Assembly (NCBI RefSeq): GCF_001632775.1
Contig: NZ_CP015249.1
Location: 2,770,686 to 2,834,685 of the forward strand
Length of the DNA stretch: 64,000 bases
Source of the DNA: Dokdonella koreensis DS-123
Lineage (GTDB): Bacteria > Pseudomonadota > Gammaproteobacteria > Xanthomonadales > Rhodanobacteraceae
Direction: 5' to 3'
In this document: positions 54,064 to 61,865 of the stretch, piece after piece
Numbering within the stretch: the first letter of the stretch is position 1
Layout of the letters: every line of letters begins with the position of its first letter
The notes under the pieces: generated by a model
The model's database searches: none
Told to the model about the DNA's origin: nothing
What the model saw: only the letters and a program-made list of their open reading frames with translations
Position numbers and translations under genes: made by a program

Positions 54064-55374
54064 TCAATCGCCGTCGTCCACCGCCGCGCTGCCGTGCAAC
54101 GGCGCCACCAGCAGGCGGTCGACGCGGCGGCGGTCCATGTCGACCACCTCGAAGCGCAGGCCGCCCCAGTCGAAGCGGTCGCCGACCGAGGGGATGCGCC
54201 CGAGCCGGTCCATCACCAGGCCGCCCAGCGTGTGGTAGCCGGCGCGCGCGTCCGGTGCCTGCGCCTGCGGGAAGATCGCCTGCAGGCGATCGAGCGGCAG
54301 CCCGGCGTCCAGCAGCCAGGAGCCGTCGTCGCGGCGGACCGCGGCATCCTCGTCCTCACCGGCCGTCTCCCACGGCAGGTCGCCGACGATCGCCTCCAGC
54401 AGGTCGCTCAGCGTGACCACGCCCTCCACGCCGCCGTACTCGTCGACGACCAGCGCGACCGTCGTGCGGCGGCGGCGGAACGTCTCGATCAGCTGCATCG
54501 GCGAGATCGACTCGGGCACGAACAGCACCGGCCGCAGCGCCGCCTCGATGTCGAGCTCGGCACCGGACAGCACGCGGCGCAGCAGGTCCTTGGCGTCGAG
54601 CACGCCGACGACCTGGTCGAGCCCGTCGCGGCAGACCGGCCAGGTCAGGTAGTTGCCGGTGGCGAGCTTCTCGCGGTTGACCGCCGGCGGGTCGTCCAGG
54701 TCCAGAAAGGCGATGTCCGGCCGCGGCGTCATGATCGCGGTCATGCGCAGGTCGTCCAGCCGGAACACGTTGCCGACCATCGCCTGCTCGGCGTGCTCGA
54801 ACACGCCGGCCTCGGTGCCTTCCTTGAGCATCGACTTGATCTCCTCCTCGGTCACCGGCGGCTCGTTCGAGCCGCGCGCGCCGAGCAGGCCGAGCAGCAC
54901 CGCGCTGGACAGGCTGAACAGCCGCACCAGCGGATAGGTCAGCCGCGACAGCCAGTGCATCGGCGTGGCGATCAGCGTGGCGATCGTCTCCGGGTGCTGC
55001 AGCGCGAAGCGCTTGGGCACCAGCTCGCCCAGCACCACCGAGAGGTAGGTGATGATCGCGACCATCGCCACCGTCGCCAGGCCCTTGCTGTAGGGCGCCA
55101 GCAGCGGGTACTGGTCGAACACCGCGATCAGCCGCTCGGCGATCGCGTTCTCGCCGAACGCGCCGCTCAGGATGCCGATCGTGGTGATGCCGACCTGCAC
55201 GGTCGAGAGGAAATTGCCCGGGTCCTGCGACAGGCGCAGGGCCATGCGGGCACCGCCGCTGCCGGCATCGGCGCGCTGCTGCAGGCGGGCCCGGCGCGAG
55301 GAGACGATCGCGATCTCGGACATCGCGAACACGCCGTTGACCAGGATCAGGCACAGCAGGATCAGGTATTCCAC
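54064..55374 (-). CDS. CNNM/HlyC-CorC family membrane protein with CBS domains
   Basis: 436 residues. An N-terminal CNNM (DUF21) membrane domain with about four spans (MEYLILLCLILVNGVFAMSEIAIVSSRRARLQQ at the start), then two CBS repeats (about 200-325; MTPRPDIAFLDLDDPPAVN and VVGVLDAKDLLRRVL), then a CorC_HlyC domain (GSWLLDAGLPLDRLQAIF, YHTLGGLVMDRLGRIPSVGDRFDWGGLRFEVVDMDRRRVDRLL). Members are linked to magnesium or cobalt efflux, though some were first called hemolysins. It converges with pxpA, 55 bp between the stops. Confidence 0.9.
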   Translation of the reverse strand: MEYLILLCLILVNGVFAMSEIAIVSSRRARLQQRADAGSGGARMALRLSQDPGNFLSTVQVGITTIGILSGAFGENAIAERLIAVFDQYPLLAPYSKGLATVAMVAIITYLSVVLGELVPKRFALQHPETIATLIATPMHWLSRLTYPLVRLFSLSSAVLLGLLGARGSNEPPVTEEEIKSMLKEGTEAGVFEHAEQAMVGNVFRLDDLRMTAIMTPRPDIAFLDLDDPPAVNREKLATGNYLTWPVCRDGLDQVVGVLDAKDLLRRVLSGAELDIEAALRPVLFVPESISPMQLIETFRRRRTTVALVVDEYGGVEGVVTLSDLLEAIVGDLPWETAGEDEDAAVRRDDGSWLLDAGLPLDRLQAIFPQAQAPDARAGYHTLGGLVMDRLGRIPSVGDRFDWGGLRFEVVDMDRRRVDRLLVAPLHGSAAVDDGD

Positions 55375-55699
55375 AGGGGACGGCCGGCGGTGGGAGGGCC
55401 GGCCATCTTAGAGCCTGCCGCGGGCAGTGAGCCGGCGCGGAACGGATCCGGCCCGGCGATCCGGCCCGCCGCGGCCCGCCGGGCGCCGTGCCAGGGGCCT
55501 TCCCGCCGCCGTCCGGCCCGGCCGCGCCGCCGGTCCGGCCCCGGCTGCCCGTCCCGGACCGGAAGGCGCCCCGGCCCGCCTCGGAATCGGCGGCATGCGC
55601 CAAAGTGCCATCCCCGATCCGGAGCGGCCACCGCGTTTGCCGCCGCCTCGCGGATTGGGCAAGCTACGCGCTGCCTTCCATTGAAGAAGAACGGTCTCC
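55375..55699. other. Gap before lptD
   Basis: 325 bp between divergent genes. A CTGCC/GGCAG hairpin lies near 55412-55427 with no T run. No gene or clear promoter is evident. Confidence 0.4.
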
Positions 55700-57988
55700 G
55701 TGCCGCCGACCCCGCCCCGCCGCTTCCGCGCGCATCCGCTCGCGCTGGCCGTCGTTTTCGCCCTTCCCGCCGCCGCCCAGCCGCCGGACCCGGCGCCGGA
55801 TGCCGTGCCGAGCCCGGTCCCGGTCTGCCCGATCGGCGCGACCACCTGCGCCTCGCCCAAGGCCGACTGGTCGCTGTGCAAGCCGGGCGACCTGTTCGAC
55901 TTCTACGTGCCGGACCTGCCGCGCGCGGGCGACCGCAACGCCGCGCCGACCGACATCACCGCCCAGCACAGCCGCTCCACCGACGGCAACCGGTTCGAGC
56001 TCCAGGGCGAGGCGCGCGTGCAGCAGCACGACCAGCTGATCCGCGCCGACGCCTTCAGCTACCGGCGTGACACCACCGCCTGGACCGCCGAGGGCCACCT
56101 GCGCTACCAGGACCGCAGCCTGCTGCTGTCGGCCGACCGCGGCAGCGGCCGCACCGAGCCCAGCCAGAGCACGCTCGAGAACGTCCGCTACCAGTTGATC
56201 GACGCGCGCGGCAACGGCGTGGCCGCCCGGGCGGTCATGCCCGACCAGCAGCACGCGCAGATGACCGCCTCCACGTTCACGACCTGCGACATCGGCGCGC
56301 CGCAATGGCATTTCGCGGTGCGCGACCTGACGCTGGACCGCGAGGAAGGCGTCGGCCGCGGCCGTGACGTGACCTTCCACATCGGTGACGTACCGGTGTT
56401 CTGGCTGCCGTATGCGCGCTTCCCGATCGACGACCGCCGCGTGTCGGGCTTCCTGTACCCGACCATCGGCTACAGCAACCGGCGCGGCTTCGACCTGACG
56501 CTGCCGTACTACCTCAACCTCGCGCCGAACTACGACGCCACGCTGTACCCGCGCCTGATGACGCACCGCGGGCTGATGCTCGGCGGCGAGTTCCGCTACC
56601 TGACCGCCGGCAGCGCCGGCGAATTGGACTTCACCTACCTGCCCGACGACCGCGACGCCGACCGCGACCGCGGCCTGTTCCACTGGCGCAACAGCACCGT
56701 CTTCAACGCCAACTGGGGAGCCAGCATCAACCTCAACCACGCCTCGGACGACCGCTACTTCGAGGACTTCGGGCGCAGCCTCAACACCGCCGCCACCAGC
56801 CTGCTGCCGTCCAGCGCCTACCTCAACGGCCGCGGCACCTGGTGGAGCGCCAGCTTCGGCGCCGACCGCTACCAGGTCACCGATCCGGAGCTGCCGGGCA
56901 TCTCCGAGCCGTACCGGCGCCTGCCGCGTGCGACCTTCGAGGGCGAGAAGGCCCTGTTCGGCGGCCTGGACTGGGGCGTCAGGTCCGAGTTCGTCGCCTT
57001 CAGCAAGGACGACGCGCTCGACGGCCAGCGCGTGGACCTCTACCCGTACCTGGCCTACCCGATCGAGCGCGCCGGCTGGTTCGTGCGGCCGGAAGTCGGC
57101 TACCGCTACACCGGCTACAAGCTCGACCGCGACGACGAGGACACGCCCCACCGCGGCGTGCCGATCTACAGCCTCGACGCCGGCATGGTCTTCGAGCGCG
57201 GCTTCTCGCTCGGCAGCCACGCCTGGACGCAGACGCTGGAACCGCGCCTGTACTACCTGCGCGTGCCGTACCGCAACCAGGACGACATCCCGGTGTTCGA
57301 CACCCAGCTGGTGCCGTTCACGTTCGGCCAGATGTTCCGCACCAACGCGTTCGTCGGCGCCGATCGCCAGGCCGACGCCAACAACCTCACCCTGGCACTG
57401 ACCACGCGCGTGCTCGACGACGCCAGCGGCGAGGAGCGGCTGTCGGCCAGCATCGGCCAGATCCGCTACTTCGACGAGCAGCGCGTGCAGCTGCCGGGCG
57501 TGAAGCCGACCGACTGGAACGGCTCGGCCTACGTCGGCAACCTGACGCTCAGCCTGACGCCGCGCTGGCGCCTCACCGTCGACCAGCAGTGGAATCCCAA
57601 CAGCGACCGCACCGACCTCTCGGCCGTCGGCGTGCAGCACCGCTTCGGTGCCGAAGGCGTGCTCAACCTCTCCTACCGCTTCCGCCGCGGCTTCATCGAG
57701 CAGGCCGATGCCTCCGCGCTGATCCCGATCGGCAACCAGTGGCGCATCGTCGCGCGCAACAACTACTCGCTCAACGAGAGCAAGACGCTGGAGCGCTTCG
57801 TCGGCCTGGAGCGCGACAGCTGCTGCACCGCCTGGCGCGTGGTCGCGCGCGAGTGGGTGCGCAACGTCGAGGGCGAGCTGGACAAGGCACTGTTCTTCGA
57901 GATCGAGTTCAAGGGCGTCGGCGCCTTCGGCCAGCGCAGCGAGGACTTCCTGACCCGCGCGGTGCGCGGCTACCGGTCGCGGTGGTAG
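55700..57988 (+). CDS. lptD: LPS-assembly protein LptD
   Basis: 762 residues, GTG start. LptD forms, with LptE, the outer-membrane channel that places LPS on the cell surface. A signal peptide is followed by the N-terminal OstA domain (about 75-240: FELQGEARVQQHDQLIRADAFSYRRDT, LSADRGSGRTEPSQSTLENVRYQL, STFTTCDIGAPQWHFAVRDLTLDREEGVGRGRDVTFHIGDVPVFWLPYARFPID) and a C-terminal 26-stranded barrel. Cysteines at 43, 50, 60 and the C-terminal pair 708/709 (RDSCCTAW) fit the disulfides LptD needs. In many gammaproteobacteria surA follows; here a CadC-like gene does. Confidence 0.95.
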   Translation: MPPTPPRRFRAHPLALAVVFALPAAAQPPDPAPDAVPSPVPVCPIGATTCASPKADWSLCKPGDLFDFYVPDLPRAGDRNAAPTDITAQHSRSTDGNRFELQGEARVQQHDQLIRADAFSYRRDTTAWTAEGHLRYQDRSLLLSADRGSGRTEPSQSTLENVRYQLIDARGNGVAARAVMPDQQHAQMTASTFTTCDIGAPQWHFAVRDLTLDREEGVGRGRDVTFHIGDVPVFWLPYARFPIDDRRVSGFLYPTIGYSNRRGFDLTLPYYLNLAPNYDATLYPRLMTHRGLMLGGEFRYLTAGSAGELDFTYLPDDRDADRDRGLFHWRNSTVFNANWGASINLNHASDDRYFEDFGRSLNTAATSLLPSSAYLNGRGTWWSASFGADRYQVTDPELPGISEPYRRLPRATFEGEKALFGGLDWGVRSEFVAFSKDDALDGQRVDLYPYLAYPIERAGWFVRPEVGYRYTGYKLDRDDEDTPHRGVPIYSLDAGMVFERGFSLGSHAWTQTLEPRLYYLRVPYRNQDDIPVFDTQLVPFTFGQMFRTNAFVGADRQADANNLTLALTTRVLDDASGEERLSASIGQIRYFDEQRVQLPGVKPTDWNGSAYVGNLTLSLTPRWRLTVDQQWNPNSDRTDLSAVGVQHRFGAEGVLNLSYRFRRGFIEQADASALIPIGNQWRIVARNNYSLNESKTLERFVGLERDSCCTAWRVVAREWVRNVEGELDKALFFEIEFKGVGAFGQRSEDFLTRAVRGYRSRW

Positions 57989-58037
57989 CCGGCCGGCCCG
58001 ACACCGCCGACCGCGCCGGCTGAAACGGGCCGGCGTC

Positions 58038-60362
58038 ATGGCCCGCCGCTACCGCTTCGGCGGCTTCCGCCTCGACCCGGCCACGCGCGAGCTGTGGCAG
58101 GACGATCGCCCGGTGGTGCTGCCGCCACGCCTGTTCGAGTGCCTGCTCTGGCTGATCGAGCATCGCGACCGCGCGGTCGGTCGCGACGAGCTCATCGCCG
58201 CCGTCTGGGGCCGCAGCGCCGTCACCGACAACGTGCTCGCACAGGTCGTCGCGCGGCTGCGCCGCGTGGTCGACGCCGACGCTCGCGACAGCGCGATCCG
58301 CACCGTGCCGCGCTTCGGCTACCGCTGGGTCGCCGCCACCACCGTCGAATCCGCCGCCGCGCCCGGCGCCGCCGGACCACCGGCCGGCACCGGGCGCCAG
58401 CGGCGCGGCCGCCGATGGCGAGCCGTCGCGCTCGGCGGCCTGGCCGTACTGCTGCTCGCCGTGTCGATCGCATGGCTGCGGGTTCCCGTAGCGCAGCGCG
58501 CCGACGCGGCAGCGCGCCCGGCCGCGGTGCTGCCGGTCGAGCGCGTCGCCGGCGCCGGCGAGGAGTGGATGCGCCTGGGCCTGATGGCGCTGGTCGGCGA
58601 CCGGCTGCGCGACGCCGGCCAGCCGGTGGTGCCGGACGAGAGCGTGGTGGCGATCGTCGGCGATGCCGCGCCCGATCCCGCCGCCGTCGCCGCCGCGCTG
58701 GCCGGCGCGGTACCGCCGCTGCTGATCGCCGCGCGCGTCGAGGCCACCGAAGGCGGCTGGCGCGTCCGGCTGCAGGCGGTCGGCGAGCCGGACCTCGTGA
58801 GCGTCGGCGACGGCGCCGACCTGCTGGCCGCCGCGCGCGCCGCCAGTGACGGCCTGGCCGTGCGGCTCGGCCACGCACCGGCCGGCGCCGCGCCCGGGCC
58901 CGCCGCGTTCGAGCGGCTGCTGCTGGAAGTGGAGGCCGCCACCCTGGCCGGCGAGACCGAAGCCGCCCTGCGCCTGCTGGACACGGCCGACGCGCGCCAG
59001 CGCGAGACGCCCGAGTGGCGCTACCGCGCCGCCTGGACCGCCTTCGTCGCCGGCCGGCTGGACCCGGCCGAAGCCGGCTTCGCCGCCCTGCTCGAAGACC
59101 TGCCGGCCGACGCACCGGTCATGCGCGCACGCGCGCTCAACGGCCTGGCCAACGTGCAGTACGAGCGCGAGGACCTCACCGGCCTCGCGCGCAGTGCCGA
59201 GCAGGCCGTCGCGCTGCTGCGCGGGCACGACGCGCCGGGCGAGCTGGGCCGCGCCTTGATGGGCCAGGCCGTCGCCGCCCACCGTCAGGGCCGGACCGAG
59301 GCCGCGCGGCAGGGTTTCTTCCAGGCGCGCCTCGCACTCGAGCGGGCCGGCGACCCGCTCGGCGTCGCGCGTGCCAACCTGTCGCTCGGCATCGTCGACG
59401 CGCGGCAAGGCCGCCTGCCGGACGCGCTGGTGCTGTTGCAGGACGCCGCGCAACGGCTGGCCGCCCTGCGCAGCGCCCACGACGAGTTGCTGGCGCATGT
59501 CCACGTCGCGCACGTGCATCTGCTGCTGCTGGACCCGGCCGCCGCGCTGGCCCAGGCCGAGCCGATCGCCCGCCTCGGCGGGCGTGTCCGCTCGCCGCGC
59601 GCGCAGGTGCTGGCCGACCTGACCCGCGCCGAGGTGCTGCTGGCCAATGGCCGGCTCGACGCCGCCGGCGAACTGCTGCGGCGCTGGTGCGCGACCGGCT
59701 GCGACGGCCCGGAGCGCCTGCCGTTGGCGCTGGCGCGACGGGCGCTCGGCGGCGACATCGATGCGACCCTGCCCGACCTGCGGACCGCGCTGGCAGGCCT
59801 GCCCGCCGGCGAAGGCGGGCGCGATGCCGGCCGGGCCTGGCTCGCCGTGCTCGCGGCACGGCGGACGGGCGGCGCCGGCGGCGCCGCGATCGCCGGCCTG
59901 CGCGCCTGGGCCGGCGATGCCCCCGCGGCGACCGCCGAAGTCCGCCTCTATGCCGCGCTCGCTGAAGCCGAGTACGCCGCCGGCCAAGGCCGTCCGGCCG
60001 GCGATGCCTACGCAGCCGCCTGGCGCGAAGCGCTCGCCGGCGCGGTGCCGAGCGACTTGCTCGAGGTCGCGGATGCCTACGTCGGCTGGCTGATCCGGCA
60101 AGGCGATCTCGCCGGTGCCAGCCACGTCGCCGGCCACCTGGCCGGCTGGGCCGGGCGCGACTTCGGCAGTGCCCTGCTGCAGCTGCGCCTGCGCCACGCG
60201 CTCGGCCATCCGGCCGCCTGGCGCGCCGCCCTGGCGCAGGCCCGCGCGCTGGCCGGCGAGCGCCCGATTCCCGCCGCCCTGCAGGTCGAGCCGACAGCTC
60301 CTGCCATCGGCACCACGCCCGATCCGGCCCAGGAAGGACCCGGCCTGCTCGGCGACGGATGA
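58038..60362 (+). CDS. CadC/ToxR-like membrane transcriptional regulator with TPR-like periplasmic region
   Basis: 774 residues. An N-terminal OmpR/PhoB-type winged helix (1-100; YRFGGFRLDPATRELWQDDRPVVLPPRLFECLLWLIEHRDRAVGRDELIAAVWGRSAVTDNVLAQVVARLRR) is followed by a basic linker, a single membrane span (about 128-148) and a large periplasmic region. From about 280 to 700 it consists of Ala-rich paired helices like TPR repeats. Such proteins sense an external signal and act on DNA from the membrane. The signal is unknown. It starts 49 bp after lptD, and the exported kelch gene follows on the same strand, so it could regulate it; that is inference. Confidence 0.85.
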   Translation: MARRYRFGGFRLDPATRELWQDDRPVVLPPRLFECLLWLIEHRDRAVGRDELIAAVWGRSAVTDNVLAQVVARLRRVVDADARDSAIRTVPRFGYRWVAATTVESAAAPGAAGPPAGTGRQRRGRRWRAVALGGLAVLLLAVSIAWLRVPVAQRADAAARPAAVLPVERVAGAGEEWMRLGLMALVGDRLRDAGQPVVPDESVVAIVGDAAPDPAAVAAALAGAVPPLLIAARVEATEGGWRVRLQAVGEPDLVSVGDGADLLAAARAASDGLAVRLGHAPAGAAPGPAAFERLLLEVEAATLAGETEAALRLLDTADARQRETPEWRYRAAWTAFVAGRLDPAEAGFAALLEDLPADAPVMRARALNGLANVQYEREDLTGLARSAEQAVALLRGHDAPGELGRALMGQAVAAHRQGRTEAARQGFFQARLALERAGDPLGVARANLSLGIVDARQGRLPDALVLLQDAAQRLAALRSAHDELLAHVHVAHVHLLLLDPAAALAQAEPIARLGGRVRSPRAQVLADLTRAEVLLANGRLDAAGELLRRWCATGCDGPERLPLALARRALGGDIDATLPDLRTALAGLPAGEGGRDAGRAWLAVLAARRTGGAGGAAIAGLRAWAGDAPAATAEVRLYAALAEAEYAAGQGRPAGDAYAAAWREALAGAVPSDLLEVADAYVGWLIRQGDLAGASHVAGHLAGWAGRDFGSALLQLRLRHALGHPAAWRAALAQARALAGERPIPAALQVEPTAPAIGTTPDPAQEGPGLLGDG

Positions 60363-60502
60363 CTCGTCCGGCCCGTCCGAACAAGGGCTTGCAGGCGATG
60401 ACACGGCAATCTCATCGTTTCCGATCGAAACCGGAAGGCGGGCTCCGCGGCCGACCGGTACAACCGGCCGGCCTTCCCGTCCTTTCCGAGGAGATCTGCC
60501 CG

Positions 60503-61669
60503 ATGCGTCCGTTCCTTCCTTCGTGCCGCGGGGCGGCACCGCGCCTGCTGGCCGCCGCCGCGTTCGCGCTCGGCGGCGCCTTCGCCCAGGCCGGCAGCTT
60601 CTCGGTGGTCGGCGACATGGTGGTACCGCGTGACCACCACACCGCCACCGCCCTGCCCGACGGCCGCGTGCTGATCGCCGGCGGCGTCCGTCACAACCCC
60701 GGCGGGCCGACCGCCGAGGCCGAGCTGTTCGATCCGAAGACCGGCACCTTCGCCGCCACCGGCAACATGACGGTGCCGCGCGTGGACCATGCCGCCGCCC
60801 TGCTGCCGGACGGGCGCGTGCTGGTCGTCGGCGGCTACGGCGCCGAGGAAACGCAGGCCAATGCCGAGCTCTACGACCCGGCCAGCGGCAGCTTCACCGC
60901 GGTCGCCAGCGGCAGCGCCGTCGGCGGCGAGCGCACGGCGGCCATCACCCTGGCCGACGGCCGCGTGCTGGTCGCGGGCGGCTTCAACATGGGCGCGCGT
61001 GCCACCGCCTTCGTGTTCGACCCGGCCACCGGCAGCTTCAGCCCGACCGGCAGCCTCGGCGCCGCTCGCTACGTCCACACGATGACGTTGCTCGCCGACG
61101 GCCGCGTGCTGGTCACCGGCGGCATGGCCAACGGCATCCTCGCCAGCGCCGAACTCTACGATCCGGTCGCCGGCAGCTTCACGCCCACCGGCACGCTGTC
61201 GATCCCGCGCGAGCGCCACGCCGCTGCGCGCCTGCCGGACGGCCGCGTGCTGATCGCCGGCGGCTACACGCTCGAGGGCGAGCAGCAGGAAACCGCCGAG
61301 ATCTTCGATCCGGCCGCCGGCACGTTCAGCGCCGCCGCCGACATGACGATGGCACGCATCGACTTCGCGCTGGTCCCGCTCGCCGACGGTGACGTATTGG
61401 CGGTCGGCAGCTATCGCTGGGCGCTGGAGGCCGCCACCGCCGAGCGCTTCGTCGCCGGGGACGACCGGTTCGAGGCGATCGTGCCGGGCCCGGCCACCGA
61501 GCGTGCCGGCCTGGCGGCCACGCGCCTCCCGGACGGCCGCGTGCTGCTGACCGGCGGCACCGACCTGATGAACGAAGAAGGCGGCCTGACCCCCTACGGC
61601 GAGCTCTACGACCCGGCCGGCGGCGTCGATCCGATCTTCAGCGACGGCTTCGAGAACCCCACGCCCTGA
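60503..61669 (+). CDS. Exported kelch-repeat protein with C-terminal IFSDGFE motif
   Basis: 388 residues. A signal peptide (CRGAAPRLLAAAAFALGGAFAQA) is followed by seven kelch blades of about 50 residues, each with a form of LPDGRVLIAGG (LADGRVLVTGG, LPDGRVLLTGG); the sixth is degenerate (LADGDVLAVGS). The chain ends DPIFSDGFENPTP, the [IL]F-x-D-G-F-[ED] motif close to the stop. No catalytic site is known. I choose ATG 60503 with GAGGAG upstream, since the longer in-frame start overlaps the regulator gene and adds unconserved sequence. Confidence 0.85.
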   Translation: MRPFLPSCRGAAPRLLAAAAFALGGAFAQAGSFSVVGDMVVPRDHHTATALPDGRVLIAGGVRHNPGGPTAEAELFDPKTGTFAATGNMTVPRVDHAAALLPDGRVLVVGGYGAEETQANAELYDPASGSFTAVASGSAVGGERTAAITLADGRVLVAGGFNMGARATAFVFDPATGSFSPTGSLGAARYVHTMTLLADGRVLVTGGMANGILASAELYDPVAGSFTPTGTLSIPRERHAAARLPDGRVLIAGGYTLEGEQQETAEIFDPAAGTFSAAADMTMARIDFALVPLADGDVLAVGSYRWALEAATAERFVAGDDRFEAIVPGPATERAGLAATRLPDGRVLLTGGTDLMNEEGGLTPYGELYDPAGGVDPIFSDGFENPTP

Positions 61670-61865
61670 CCGCCGGACCGTTCCGCGGCCGGCGCGGCCA
61701 CCGGCAGCCTGCATCGCCGCGACCCACGCCGCAGGCGAGGCTTGCGCCAACCCCGTCGTACCCCACCGGTCCCGCGCTTCGCCGGCGCGGGACCGTATCG
61801 CCGGCCCGCACCGGCGCCGCGCACGGCCGCGTCCGGTTCTTCCCGGAAGCGGCCGCCGGACCGGC

